From Bacteroidia bacterium (GTDB taxonomy: Bacteria; Bacteroidota; Bacteroidia; Flavobacteriales; Flavobacteriaceae): DNA of 64,000 nucleotides. This document shows, piece after piece, positions 28,167 through 38,064 of the stretch; positions within the stretch are counted from its first letter, which is position 1; every line of letters starts with the position of its first letter. The notes beneath the pieces were generated by a model. It saw only the letters and a list, made by a program, of their open reading frames with translations. It did not search any database and was not told the DNA's origin. A program made the translations under genes and the position numbers. The stretch spans positions 62,001 to 126,000 of the forward strand of contig JAUIBW010000003.1 of NCBI GenBank assembly GCA_030427585.1, read 5' to 3'.

Positions 28167-30269
28167 ATGAGCACTAGGAAACTACCTAAATTCAGAATTT
28201 ATCCCTCTATAGGCATTGCGCGATTAGGAAACGGTCCCGCTACAAAAAATCAAGTTATTTTTAGTCCAGAGATTCCTTGGGCTAATTTGTTTGATACAGA
28301 TCAACACTATCTTACTGAAGAGGGAGCTTTAAAAAAACAAGCTCAGCGATTTTATATTTATGAATGTGATGACAATGGGGTACCTGTTAAGCAAATAGAT
28401 GTTGGTGATTATGATATTGAATGGACGGTAGAAGTAGCTAATAAGAAGCCATTTTGGTATGATTTTAATAATAGTTTGGATCTCTCTGTGTTATCCGAAA
28501 ATCAAAACTTATCTCCAAATTTTGTAAAAAACAAGCTAGCACCTGGTATTGGAGCAAAACGAAGAAATCCTAACGTGTTAAACCAGTCCGTGAGAGTAGA
28601 AAGAGGGTATGATTATCGTAAAGAACTGGTAAATCACCCCAGAAAGACAAAAGTTAATGCTACGGATCAACGTGAGGTAATTCGCGGAAAATTTCCGTCG
28701 GATAATGGTGGGGTTAGTAAATTAGCGGCTAGTATGAATACTTCTTCTAAATCTGTTGATCTTGGTACTATCGAGTATGATGCAGGAACATTAATTTTTT
28801 ATGGAGCAGATGGCATTTCGGCATCTCTAAACCCATCAGATCTCAATAATGATTTTGCAGATAACTCTAATTGGTATGATGATATATGTGATGGAAGGAT
28901 TACCGCATCTATTGTTTCTAAGAAAAGTGGAGATGTGTATCATTTGGATGACGTACTATCTTCTGCCTGGATAGCCACAGCACCGCCAGATTATGCACCA
29001 CAGATTCAACCAATATCTACGATGTTTGATTTAATTGCCGGAGCAGCTAATGAGAGCTATGCTCCCGAATTAAGCTTGGTATTTCCGATATTTTATCGCC
29101 TCTACAGAATGCAATGGGTTAATCTGGGAGATTTCCTTTCCCCATCATTTAAAGAAACAATAGATAAGCTTATGGCAGATGGTAAATTTAAATATATTTA
29201 TGAAAAAGAACCAAAAGAAGAAGCGGATGCTGTGAGAAAACAAATATTTGATCTTTTTAGAGATCCTTCGTATTATTATAATAATGAGCCCATAATACCA
29301 AGCAAAGATAAAACTGATGTTGTAAATAGAGGTAGCGGAACCGATGAACTAAAACTTCCTTATTACCCAGGGGATGCTATTGACTATCCAGGAAGCCCAG
29401 CTCAGTGGTTTGCTATTCCACCAATACTCTATGAACAACTTGAAAACTGGAAAGATGGTAAATTTGAAACGCCTCCTGATTTTGATTTTCAGACTATAGA
29501 TGAGATGGGTGCATTTTATCAAAATCAATTTTTAGATGCTGCCAAAGAGGAATCTAAAAAACCATTACTAATGACCAGAGCTGTATTAGAAACCTTATAT
29601 GGTGGTGGGTTTCATCCAGGAGTAGAGTTAACCTGGCCTATGCGGCATAATCTTATTTATGCAGAGAATAGTATGACCTATCAATGGATCACCGAAGGAG
29701 CTTTTAAATATGGGTTTTATGGATTAAGAGAAGTTCGTCTTAATGCTGCTACTAGTAAAGAACAAAACGATATATTTTATAATGATTTTGGGTTTCAGAT
29801 GAATGCTGAAGATATTCGTGAATCTATGCATCCCGAAAGTGAGAAAAATTGGTTGTGGAAACTTACACCCGGTGATCTTACCAAGTGGATGGGGATTCCG
29901 TGGCAATCTGATGCAGGTAGTTGTCAGACAGTTTTTGTAGAGAAACAATATCCTATTCCGTCGTGGTGGGCAGCTAATTTACCTGTACATGTGTTTCCTC
30001 AAGAGAGTTACCAAAAGCTTCTCGATCCTAATATTTTAGAGGGTACCAAACGCAATATTTATGCAAATCGCCTGGCCTGGTTGCACACCGCAGATACAGG
30101 TTTTATAGGATATCATGCAGAAGGCGGATATCTTAACGGACTTATTAATATGGTATATCAATGGGACAAAATAGGAATAGTCACTGGTAGAAAATTAGAT
30201 ATAGATATAGAAGGATTACCCAAGACGGTATATGTTTCTTATAGCGGAAAAGAAGATGATAAAAAATAA
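28167..30269 (+). CDS. LodA-like protein (CTQ-oxidase family), crosslinking Cys not evident
   Basis: 700 residues from ATG 28167; the open frame extends 18 codons upstream but MSTRKLPKFRIYPSIGIARLGN is the family N-terminus. LodA/GoxA proteins are amino-acid oxidases (lysine epsilon-oxidase, glycine oxidase) using a cysteine tryptophylquinone made from a Cys and a Trp. The C-terminal GGGFHPGVELTWPMRH and PGDLTKWMGIPWQSD segments are visible, with the candidate Trp at residue 579. However, there are only three Cys in the protein (near residues 66 and 245, and one seven residues after the Trp), none 65-150 residues before the Trp. Cofactor formation is therefore doubtful. The next gene, overlapping by one base, is its LodB-type partner. 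Confidence 0.85.
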   Translation: MSTRKLPKFRIYPSIGIARLGNGPATKNQVIFSPEIPWANLFDTDQHYLTEEGALKKQAQRFYIYECDDNGVPVKQIDVGDYDIEWTVEVANKKPFWYDFNNSLDLSVLSENQNLSPNFVKNKLAPGIGAKRRNPNVLNQSVRVERGYDYRKELVNHPRKTKVNATDQREVIRGKFPSDNGGVSKLAASMNTSSKSVDLGTIEYDAGTLIFYGADGISASLNPSDLNNDFADNSNWYDDICDGRITASIVSKKSGDVYHLDDVLSSAWIATAPPDYAPQIQPISTMFDLIAGAANESYAPELSLVFPIFYRLYRMQWVNLGDFLSPSFKETIDKLMADGKFKYIYEKEPKEEADAVRKQIFDLFRDPSYYYNNEPIIPSKDKTDVVNRGSGTDELKLPYYPGDAIDYPGSPAQWFAIPPILYEQLENWKDGKFETPPDFDFQTIDEMGAFYQNQFLDAAKEESKKPLLMTRAVLETLYGGGFHPGVELTWPMRHNLIYAENSMTYQWITEGAFKYGFYGLREVRLNAATSKEQNDIFYNDFGFQMNAEDIRESMHPESEKNWLWKLTPGDLTKWMGIPWQSDAGSCQTVFVEKQYPIPSWWAANLPVHVFPQESYQKLLDPNILEGTKRNIYANRLAWLHTADTGFIGYHAEGGYLNGLINMVYQWDKIGIVTGRKLDIDIEGLPKTVYVSYSGKEDDKK

Positions 30270-31420
30270 TGAATACAGATGTTATTATTGTAGGTAAAGG
30301 TATTGCAGGATTAGTGTTGTCGCTTCTTTTGAAGAAAAAAGGAATACAGCACCTGGTTTTGGATCGTAAAAACAAGAGGAAACACTTTGCTTTGGCAGAA
30401 ACATTGCCCCCTTCTTCAATGCCTTTATTATATTCTCTTGATCTCCTAAAGATATTTGAAAAAAATGCGATCAGGAAAACATATGGGTATCATTCGATGT
30501 GGGGAAATACAAGGATATTAAATAATAATTTTTTCTCTCAATTGTCATATAAAAATGGTTTAAAGATTGATAAGAAAGCTGTAGTAGACGATCTCGAGCA
30601 ACTATGTGATGAGAATGTGATGCGTTATGAAAAAATGCTTAATATGATAATTTCTAAAGAAGAAGTTTATGTAGAAGTAGAAAACAATCATCAAAAACAA
30701 ACCATTACTGCAAAAATGATTATTGACGCAACAGGTAGAAACCGTGCTATTCTTAAGAAATTAAACATTCCTATTCGATTATATGATAACCTTATATCTT
30801 TTAGTTGTCACTTACCAAAAGTAGAACACCCAAAATTGACATACGATGTATTTGTAGAATCTTTTGAAAGTGGATGGGGTATTGTTTCTGGTTTAGATGA
30901 AAAAACTAATGTGTTGTCGATTTTTACAAATAGAGAAAATCTTGTTCAGCTAAAACTAAGAGAATATTCTGATTGGAAATCGGTTTTAGATAAAACAATC
31001 CTGTTAAAAGATTTTCTGGTAGAACAATCTGAAGTGAAAATTATAGGATCAGATGCAAATTCATCTATTGCCAATTATCTGTCAGGAGAAAACTGGATGG
31101 CTGTTGGTGATGCAGCTTTATCTTTTGATCCTCTTTCTTCTCATGGTATTGCTAATGCGATTTATACGGTTAGAGAAGCTTCAGATGCTATAGAATCTTA
31201 TATCTTAACAGGTGATAGAAGAGGATTTGTAACATATTCTAAAACATTATTTTCTGTTTTTGATAGTTATTATTTGGTGAAAAACGAATTGTACAAAGCA
31301 GAATCCAGGTGGAAAGAATCTTCTTTTTGGAAGAAAATTTTTCGGCAAGAAGAAGAGAGGGGCAAGGACAAAACACATAATTTTCCCAGACAGAACGGTA
31401 CAGGTATTATTTTGGATTAA
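30269..31420 (+). CDS. LodB-like FAD-dependent oxidoreductase
   Basis: 383 residues; ATG overlaps the stop of the LodA-like gene (TAATG), so the two are translationally coupled. Rossmann FAD motif VGKGIAGLVLSLLL at residues 6-20 and the later GD motif NWMAVGDAALSFDPLSSHGI, as in tryptophan-halogenase/PHBH-like flavoproteins. LodB partners are required for tryptophan hydroxylation during CTQ biogenesis in their LodA. By context this should act on the upstream product. Confidence 0.87.
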   Translation: MNTDVIIVGKGIAGLVLSLLLKKKGIQHLVLDRKNKRKHFALAETLPPSSMPLLYSLDLLKIFEKNAIRKTYGYHSMWGNTRILNNNFFSQLSYKNGLKIDKKAVVDDLEQLCDENVMRYEKMLNMIISKEEVYVEVENNHQKQTITAKMIIDATGRNRAILKKLNIPIRLYDNLISFSCHLPKVEHPKLTYDVFVESFESGWGIVSGLDEKTNVLSIFTNRENLVQLKLREYSDWKSVLDKTILLKDFLVEQSEVKIIGSDANSSIANYLSGENWMAVGDAALSFDPLSSHGIANAIYTVREASDAIESYILTGDRRGFVTYSKTLFSVFDSYYLVKNELYKAESRWKESSFWKKIFRQEEERGKDKTHNFPRQNGTGIILD

Positions 31421-31448
31421 TGAAAGAAAGTAGTACCCAATGAAATAC

Positions 31449-31481
31449 AAAAAAGGAGATCATTTTGATCTCCCTTTTTGA
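31449..31481. terminator. Bidirectional terminator between lodB-like and OmpA genes
   Basis: AAAAGGAGATC...GATCTCCCTTTTT hairpin with A tract on the left and T tract on the right, placed between the convergent genes. Confidence 0.8.
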
Positions 31482-31502
31482 TACGTAAAAAATATCTTTT
31501 TA

Positions 31503-32363
31503 TTACTTTCCTGAAGCTTTTTTCATACCATCTTCAATCATATTATAAAACTGATCAAGTTTTGGTAATACAACGATTCTTGTACGTCTGTTTTTTGCTT
31601 TGTTTGCGGCAGTACTATTATCGGCTACAGGTATATAGTAACTCCTTCCTGCGGCAGTCATACGTTTTGGATCAACTTTAAAGTCATTTTGTAATACTCT
31701 TACTACAGAAGTAGCACGTTTTACACTTAAATCCCAGTTATCTAGAAGTACTTTGTTTTTGATAGGCACATTATCTGTATGACCTTCTACTAAGAATTCG
31801 ATATCTGGCTTATCATTAACAACTTTTGCTACTTTACCTAGTACTTCACGAGCTCTTGCAGAAACATTATAACTACCGCTCTTAAAAAGTAACTTATCAG
31901 AAATAGAAACATAAACGACTCCTTTTTCTACATTAATCTCGATATCCTCATCAGCAAGATTTCCTAAAGCTCCCTTAAGACTTGTTACAAGTGCTAAGGT
32001 TACAGAATCCTTTTTTGTAATCGCATCCTGCATAGTTTTAATTTGTAAATCTTTTTCTTTAATACTTTCTAGAGATTTTTCTAAATTTTCTGCTTCCTTA
32101 GTAGAGAGAGTGGCCAGATTACCTACATTATTTAGTAGAGCAGAGTTCTGATTTTTGAGATTAGATACTTGATCTTGAAGAACTTTAAGTTGTGAAGTCG
32201 AACTTGCTTTTTCTTCAAGGCAGCTATTTAATTTAACCGTTGCAGAGTTTAATAGATCTTCGGTTTCTTTTTGTTTGGCTTCTAATTCTGAAAACTTCTT
32301 CTGCGAAACACAGGAAGATAATAGAATTGCTAGAGAGGCCCCAATAATCATTGCTTTTTTCAT
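31503..32363 (-). CDS. OmpA family lipoprotein
   Basis: 286 residues from ATG 32363; this start gives a lipoprotein signal (MKKAMIIGASLAILLSSC, Cys at 18). A coiled-coil region (residues about 25-125, KFSELEAKQKETEDLLNSA and following) precedes the OmpA-like peptidoglycan-binding domain: FLVEGHTDNVPIKN, NWDLSVKRATSVVRVL and NRRTRIVVLP. It tethers outer membrane to peptidoglycan. Single gene with a terminator 22 bp after the stop. Confidence 0.92.
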   Translation of the reverse strand: MKKAMIIGASLAILLSSCVSQKKFSELEAKQKETEDLLNSATVKLNSCLEEKASSTSQLKVLQDQVSNLKNQNSALLNNVGNLATLSTKEAENLEKSLESIKEKDLQIKTMQDAITKKDSVTLALVTSLKGALGNLADEDIEINVEKGVVYVSISDKLLFKSGSYNVSARAREVLGKVAKVVNDKPDIEFLVEGHTDNVPIKNKVLLDNWDLSVKRATSVVRVLQNDFKVDPKRMTAAGRSYYIPVADNSTAANKAKNRRTRIVVLPKLDQFYNMIEDGMKKASGK

Positions 32364-32461
32364 TAGAAAATTTGTTTTTAGTCTTATTCTGGTTATATAA
32401 CTCAAAATTATTAAAAATGTGACGTAATGCTAGGTCATTAACAATAATTTATTATATCTCC

Positions 32462-33454
32462 TTATAATTGATCAAAATGTTTACGTTTTAAAATAAAATA
32501 CTGCCATACAACGGAAAAAAGAGAATAATATTTCCCCGTTTTTGAAAGTTTTTTACGTTTTTTATTAAAAGTGTTAAAATTAGTATAGAAACTTACATGT
32601 GCTTTGAAAATAGCTGCAAAATGAGAAAATTTTCCTTGAGTAATAAATCTAATTGCAGCAAGCCCATCTAGAATCATTCGTATAAAAATCAAAAGCCAAA
32701 CAATATTTCCTGGTACATTTTTAATTAGAAGATATAAACTGTTTCTAAAATTTAGAAATGTTTTTCTGGGATTCATAGCATCCAAAGTTGCTCCTCCTAG
32801 ATGATAAATTGTCGACGAGCTTTCATAAAGTATTGTATAATCATTACTGTGTACGCGCCAGCATAGATCAATCTCTTCTTGATGAGCAAAAAAATCTTCA
32901 TCTAGTTTTCCTACCTCTTCAAATACCTGTTTTCTTATGAATATACATGCTCCACTTGCCCAAAATATAGTAGTAGTATCATCATATTGTCCATGATCTT
33001 CTTCGAGAGTATCAAATATTCGTCCCCTACAATATGGGAATCCTAGTTTATCAATATATCCGCCTGCGGCTCCTGCATACTCAAAATGAGTTTTCTTCTT
33101 ATAATCAAGGATTTTGGGTTGTATGGCTGCAACTTCTTTACGGGATTTAAATGTTGTAAGAATAGGAACTAACCAATCTTTGGTAACTTCAACATCACTA
33201 TTTAGAAGACAAAAAACATCTGCATCAATTTTTGATAAAGCATCATTATATCCTTTAGCATAGCCACCATTGACTTTGTTCTGAATAATTTTAACTTCAG
33301 GAAAAGTAGTCGTAACAAAAGCAACAGAATCATCTGTAGAAGCATTATCAGCGAGATAAATAGTTGCTTCCTTAGAATTTTTGATCACCGAAGGTAAAAA
33401 TTGCTCTAATAATGATCTTCCATTCCAATTTAATATGACGACTGCAATATTCAC
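32462..33454 (-). CDS. Glycosyltransferase family 2 (rhamnosyltransferase-like)
   Basis: 330 residues. NIAVVILNWNGRSLLEQFL at the N-terminus, YLADNASTDDS for the nucleotide, LLNSDVEVTKDW as the DxD-equivalent, and HQEEIDLCWRV as the acceptor-site motif: the WcaA/rhamnosyltransferase-type GT2. A C-terminal hydrophobic helix (VPGNIVWLLIFIRMILDGLA) suggests membrane association. Likely adds a sugar to a polysaccharide or lipid-linked glycan; the substrate is unknown. Confidence 0.88.
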   Translation of the reverse strand: MNIAVVILNWNGRSLLEQFLPSVIKNSKEATIYLADNASTDDSVAFVTTTFPEVKIIQNKVNGGYAKGYNDALSKIDADVFCLLNSDVEVTKDWLVPILTTFKSRKEVAAIQPKILDYKKKTHFEYAGAAGGYIDKLGFPYCRGRIFDTLEEDHGQYDDTTTIFWASGACIFIRKQVFEEVGKLDEDFFAHQEEIDLCWRVHSNDYTILYESSSTIYHLGGATLDAMNPRKTFLNFRNSLYLLIKNVPGNIVWLLIFIRMILDGLAAIRFITQGKFSHFAAIFKAHVSFYTNFNTFNKKRKKLSKTGKYYSLFSVVWQYFILKRKHFDQL

Positions 33455-33605
33455 GTATGCAAAGTAAAAGGAATAATTGAGATAAATTCAAATAAAAAAG
33501 AATAAAGTATTCCTTGTTGAATTAATACTATATCTGGTTACATATATGAAATATTATTTTTTTGAGTTAAGTAAACGTATTGCTATATAGTAATGAAGGA
33601 GATAA

Positions 33606-34049
33606 CTATTTATAATCTGGTATATTTTTTAGAAAAGTATACTGTTGATCGGTATAATTCATTTGGCAATAATAATGCTCTAAACCATTAGTGATCATTA
33701 AATATTCTGAATCTAAAGCAAGGTTATATCTCGCAATTTGATCAAATACTTCTTGTGTGATTTTTATACGAGCAGATTTGCACTCTACGATAAGAAAAAT
33801 ACTACCATCTGGATTAAATATGATAATGTCATACCTTTTGTTAAGTCCATTGAGTTGTATTAGTTTTTCTACATTAATTAAGCTTTCGGGGTATTTTTTT
33901 TCTTCAATAAGATAATGAATGGTATGTTGCCGTACCCATTCTTCTGGAGTGAGGATGATAAATTTTTTACGAATTCTGTCAAAAATAGAAACTTTATTTT
34001 CGCTATTTTTGAACCTGAACTGATACCCTGGGAAGTTAAGCTTTTGCAT
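33606..34049 (-). CDS. HsdR-N-like PD-(D/E)xK nuclease domain protein
   Basis: 147 residues. The type I restriction enzyme R protein N-terminal fold: an Arg/Tyr-rich start (FKNSENKVSIFDRIRKKF), PEEWVRQHTIHYLIEEKKYP, then the catalytic core RYDIIIFNPDGSIFLIVECK (D...E-x-K) and a later Q-x-x-R-Y helix. Stand-alone copies next to holA are common in Flavobacteriia and are not part of a restriction system. The function is not established; it is divergent from holA with a 26 bp gap. Confidence 0.82.
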   Translation of the reverse strand: MQKLNFPGYQFRFKNSENKVSIFDRIRKKFIILTPEEWVRQHTIHYLIEEKKYPESLINVEKLIQLNGLNKRYDIIIFNPDGSIFLIVECKSARIKITQEVFDQIARYNLALDSEYLMITNGLEHYYCQMNYTDQQYTFLKNIPDYK

Positions 34050-34075
34050 AACACAAATTTGATGATTTTTTCTGA

Positions 34076-35080
34076 ATGGATGAAGTAAAACAAATCGTAA
34101 GTGACATAAAAAATGGAAACATTAAACCTGTCTATTTCCTTATGGGAGAAGAACCATATTATATAGACAGGATTTCTCAATTTATCGATAAGAATGTACT
34201 TGCCGAAGAAGAAAAAGGATTTAATCAAATGATATTGTATGGTCGTGATATAAGTATAGAGGATATTGTGGCCAACGCAAAACGTTTTCCGATGATGGCA
34301 GAAAGACAGGTAGTGATTGTTAAAGAAGCTCAGGAATTATCCAGAACGATTGAGAAGCTGGCTGACTATGTAGAAAACCCACAGCCTTCTACTGTTTTGG
34401 TAATGTGTTACAAATATAAAAAGATAGATAAGAGAAAGAAACTCTATAAGGTAGTAACAAAGAATGGAGTTATTTTTGAAAGTAAAAAACTGTATGAAAA
34501 CCAGGTTGCCGATTGGATAAGAAGAGTTCTTGGTGGTGCTAAATATACTATTGAACCCAAAGCATCTCAAATGTTGGTAGAGTTTTTAGGAACTGATCTC
34601 AGTAAAATAAGTAATGAGCTAGAAAAACTAAAATTAATTATTCCTTCAGGAACTCAGATTACCGCCGATCAAATTGAAGAGAATATTGGAATTAGCAAGG
34701 AGTTTAACAATTTTGAACTTCGTAAAGCAATAGGAACAAGAAATGCAGTTAAAGCACATCTTATCATAAATTATTTTGCACAAAACCCAAAAGACAACCC
34801 ATTGGTTGTTACCATTTCTTTACTGTATAGCTTTTTTTCTCAAGTGCTACAATATCATGGTTTAACAGACAAATCACAACGTAATGTTGCCAGTGCTCTA
34901 AAAATTAATCCATACTTTGTAAAAGATTACTCAGAAGCGGCTCATAATTACCCTATGAAAAAAGTAAGTGGGATTATTGCTTACCTAAGAGATGCCGATG
35001 TAAAAAGTAAAGGTGTAGGAGCAACAAATCTCCTGCAAGGTGATATTCTTAAAGAACTTCTGGTAAAAATAATGGGATAA
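34076..35080 (+). CDS. holA: DNA polymerase III subunit delta
   Basis: 334 residues, clamp-loader delta: KPVYFLMGEEPYYIDRISQF near the N-terminus, then the DNA pol3 delta domain with YEYLGKVVVVLSxYxxxPxx-like VLVMCYKYKKIDKRKKLYK and the C-terminal helical collar. Delta opens the beta clamp within the clamp loader. It ends one base before the stop of the convergent SDR gene. Confidence 0.88.
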   Translation: MDEVKQIVSDIKNGNIKPVYFLMGEEPYYIDRISQFIDKNVLAEEEKGFNQMILYGRDISIEDIVANAKRFPMMAERQVVIVKEAQELSRTIEKLADYVENPQPSTVLVMCYKYKKIDKRKKLYKVVTKNGVIFESKKLYENQVADWIRRVLGGAKYTIEPKASQMLVEFLGTDLSKISNELEKLKLIIPSGTQITADQIEENIGISKEFNNFELRKAIGTRNAVKAHLIINYFAQNPKDNPLVVTISLLYSFFSQVLQYHGLTDKSQRNVASALKINPYFVKDYSEAAHNYPMKKVSGIIAYLRDADVKSKGVGATNLLQGDILKELLVKIMG

Positions 35081-35081
35081 C

Positions 35082-35810
35082 TTACACCTTGGGATTCGTA
35101 GCAAAAACTGTAGCCTCGGTAATAAATCCTCGATCGTCCATTTCTAAAAGACTACTAATAGTATGGGCAATTTCTTCTCCTCTAAGTTTAGTTTGCAGTT
35201 CTGCTTCGGTGTATTGTTTTGTTTTAGAATTATGATCTACTCTATTATCTGCAAAACCAGTCATTACCTCACTAGGGTTTACCTGCATAACTCTAATGTT
35301 ATAAGAGCGTAACTCATTTCTCCAACTTTCGGTCATACCTCGTAAAGCAAATTTAGTAGCAACATATGGCGAAGCTGTTGGCGAGCCCTTTAATGAAGAA
35401 GTAGATCCTATATTAATAATATTTCCATATTCTTGTGTAATAAAATGCTTTGCCGACTCTTTGGCGCATAGTGTAGCCCCTAGAATATTAGTTTTAAATT
35501 GATCGATAAATTTATCAGCTTCGATATCAATAAGCTTTGAAATATATCCATAACCAGCGTTATTAACCAATACATTAAGTCCATTCATTTTATTTTTGGC
35601 TTGCTGCACCATATTCCGAACTTGATTTTCTTCGGTTACGTCTGCCTTTATATACTCTATATTTAGTGCTTTTGCAGTTTCCTGTAATGTAGTTTCGTTT
35701 CTTCCAGAAATGATTACTTGTGCTCCTTTTTCTTTTAAAAGCTTAGCAGTAGCTTTTCCTATCCCCGAATTACCTCCTGTAATTAATACTTTCGCATTTT
35801 TAATATTCAT
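35082..35810 (-). CDS. Short-chain dehydrogenase/reductase
   Basis: 242 residues, classical SDR: ITGGNSGIGKATAKLL (GxxxGxG), NNAGYGYI (NNAG), catalytic Ser in NIGSTSSLKG and Y-x-x-x-K in YVATKFAL. It is a 3-oxoacyl reductase-like enzyme of unknown substrate; the N-x-A-D-V segment (IKADVTEE) suggests NADP or NAD use without deciding. Convergent with holA. Confidence 0.9.
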   Translation of the reverse strand: MNIKNAKVLITGGNSGIGKATAKLLKEKGAQVIISGRNETTLQETAKALNIEYIKADVTEENQVRNMVQQAKNKMNGLNVLVNNAGYGYISKLIDIEADKFIDQFKTNILGATLCAKESAKHFITQEYGNIINIGSTSSLKGSPTASPYVATKFALRGMTESWRNELRSYNIRVMQVNPSEVMTGFADNRVDHNSKTKQYTEAELQTKLRGEEIAHTISSLLEMDDRGFITEATVFATNPKV

Positions 35811-35890
35811 AATCTGTGCAATTTTCTTTAGTTGAATATCAAAAATACAGTATGTATTCTAAATCTTTTGTTAAGCCTGATTATATTTTT

Positions 35891-36346
35891 TTATGGAATT
35901 GGCAGATATGAGAAATCTTTTACTTCGGTCATCACAAAAGAACTTTGTACTTTAGAAATATTTTCTAGAGAAGCTAATTTGTTAGATAAAAAATCCTGAT
36001 AACGTTCCATGTCTTCTGCATAGATTTTAATTAGGTAATCAAACATACCAGCTACATGATAACATTCTACAACTTCGGGGAATTGTTGAATATCTTTTTC
36101 AAATTTTTTTAAATAATCGGTTTGATGAAGATTTAAGGTAACATTACAAAACACCATCAATTGTAATCCTGTTTTTTTGCGATCTAAAATTGCTTTATAT
36201 GATTTTATGTAACCTTCACGTTCTAATTTTTTTACACGCTCAAAAATCGGAGTGGTAGTTAGGTTTAATCTTTCTGCGATTTCTTTAATCGTGATTTTAC
36301 CATCTTTTTGTAATAACAATAATATTGACCGATCTATTTTATCCAT
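35891..36346 (-). CDS. Lrp/AsnC family regulator
   Basis: 151 residues: winged helix-turn-helix (DRSILLLLQKDGKITIKEIA, ERLNLTTTPIFERVKKLERE) followed by the RAM/AsnC ligand domain (VVECYHVAGMFDYLIKIYA). Such proteins form octamers and sense amino acids. Its gene is divergent from a PLP-dependent gamma-lyase/synthase gene; the 229 bp between them is the probable target site. Confidence 0.93.
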   Translation of the reverse strand: MDKIDRSILLLLQKDGKITIKEIAERLNLTTTPIFERVKKLEREGYIKSYKAILDRKKTGLQLMVFCNVTLNLHQTDYLKKFEKDIQQFPEVVECYHVAGMFDYLIKIYAEDMERYQDFLSNKLASLENISKVQSSFVMTEVKDFSYLPIP

Positions 36347-36575
36347 AATAATTTTCTATATAAAGCCTTATAACATGTTAAATATAGAATAAAATTCTAT
36401 TTGAATAAAAAAGAATGAATTTTTTTTCTTAAAATAAACATTAATAGGGTTTTTAATTCTTTTAGATGTAGCTTTAAGGATTGAAAAAAGTATTTAGGAT
36501 ATCATTCAATAATAGTAAACATACTGATCTATATTGGTATTAATACTACTATTAAGAAAGAATAAAATAGCATAG

Positions 36576-37853
36576 ATGAAGAAACACAATTTTAACCCCG
36601 AGAGTTTAATGATGACTCATGGTTATAAGCCAGAATTATCAGAAGGAGCCATAAAGTGCCCTATTTTTCAAACATCAACCTTTGTTTTTAAAACTGCTGA
36701 AGAGGGAAAAGCTTTTTTTGAATTAGCCTATGGTTTACGGGAGAAATCTCCAAAAGAAGAACTAGGTCTTATTTATAGTAGAATTAATAATCCCAATCTG
36801 GAAATCCTAGAAAACCGACTATGCTTATGGGATAAAGCAGATGATTGTGCAGTTTTTGAAAGTGGAATGTCTGCAATAAGTACAGTGTTGTTAGAATTTC
36901 TTAAACCTGGAGATTTACTAATATACAGTAATCCATTATATGGAGGAACAGATCATTTTATCCATCATTTTTTGGATAAAATAGGAGTTCATACTATAGG
37001 AGTAATGCCAAATCAAAGTACAGATGAAGTGGTTAAAATGATTGAAGATTCTGGAAAATCAGATCGATTAGCAATAATTTACCTCGAAACTCCTGCCAAT
37101 CCAACCAATGATATTGTTGATATCGAAAAATATAGTCAGATTGCCAAGCAATTTAGTACTGATGATAGAAAAGCCCTGGTAGCTGTAGATAATACGTATA
37201 TGGGACCATTATGGCAACACCCTTTACAGTGTGGAGCAGACTTAGTACTGTACTCTGCTACAAAATATATAGGAGGACATAGTGATCTTATTGCAGGAGC
37301 AGTTTTAGGAAATACAGAATTAATGTTAAGGGTAAAAACTCTTCGTACTTTTCTGGGAAATATGGTAAGCCCACATACTGCTTGGTTAATGCTTAGGAGT
37401 CTAGAAACTTTAAAAGTAAGAATGGATCAGCAAACAAAAAATGCCCAGATCATAGCTAATTATCTAAACAATCATCCTAAGGTTAAAAACGTATACTATT
37501 TAGGATTACTAAAAGAAGAAACAGAAAGGTATAAGACATTTCAAAAACAATGTTCTGCTCCAGGAGCAATGGTATCTTTTGATATCATAGGGGGAGAAGA
37601 AGAAGCATTTATATTCCTTAATAATCTTAAACTAATGAAACTGGCAGTAAGTTTGGGGGGTACAGAAAGTTTAGCAGAGCATCCTAAAACAATGACACAT
37701 GCAGGCGTAGATGAAGAGCAAAGACAACAAATGAATATTACAGATCAATTGGTAAGGTTATCAATAGGAGTAGAGTATTCTGAAGATTTGATATGGGATT
37801 TAGAACAGGCATTAGAAAAAGTTAACGTTAAAGCTAAAGAAATTTTAAATTAG
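36576..37853 (+). CDS. Cys/Met metabolism PLP-dependent enzyme (MGL/CGS family)
   Basis: 425 residues. The PLP Lys is K230 in YSATKYIGGHSDLIAGAVLG; SRINNPNLEILENRL and FESGMSAISTVLLEF are also family motifs. It could be a methionine gamma-lyase, cystathionine gamma-synthase or gamma-lyase; the sequence does not decide. The divergent Lrp-type gene, as for amino-acid catabolic genes, supports methionine or homocysteine degradation (inference). Confidence 0.9.
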   Translation: MKKHNFNPESLMMTHGYKPELSEGAIKCPIFQTSTFVFKTAEEGKAFFELAYGLREKSPKEELGLIYSRINNPNLEILENRLCLWDKADDCAVFESGMSAISTVLLEFLKPGDLLIYSNPLYGGTDHFIHHFLDKIGVHTIGVMPNQSTDEVVKMIEDSGKSDRLAIIYLETPANPTNDIVDIEKYSQIAKQFSTDDRKALVAVDNTYMGPLWQHPLQCGADLVLYSATKYIGGHSDLIAGAVLGNTELMLRVKTLRTFLGNMVSPHTAWLMLRSLETLKVRMDQQTKNAQIIANYLNNHPKVKNVYYLGLLKEETERYKTFQKQCSAPGAMVSFDIIGGEEEAFIFLNNLKLMKLAVSLGGTESLAEHPKTMTHAGVDEEQRQQMNITDQLVRLSIGVEYSEDLIWDLEQALEKVNVKAKEILN

Positions 37854-37868
37854 TAATCAGGTATTTTT

Positions 37869-37912
37869 AATAAAAAAGCCCTTTTGAATTTAAAATTCAA
37901 GGGGCTTTTTTC
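37869..37912 (+). terminator. Strong terminator after the PLP gene
   Basis: AAAAAAGCCC and CTTTTGAATTT pair with AAATTCAAGGGG and CTTTTTT in a long nearly perfect hairpin, followed by T. Confidence 0.88.
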
Positions 37913-38064
37913 ATAATTATTTGATATTTCATATCAATCTAGATACAGAAATTAATCACTTATAATATGGCTTTAACTTAAAATTCACTTAATTTTTTCA
38001 AATCGTTAACAGACTTATTTTGTAATATTACGCTTTGAAATTTTAAAAGTTTATAGTTGTCATT

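Noticed and set aside
33606..34049. HsdR-N-like protein as a restriction or defence system
   Set aside because: No HsdM, HsdS or helicase part; the gene sits in a conserved-looking place next to holA.
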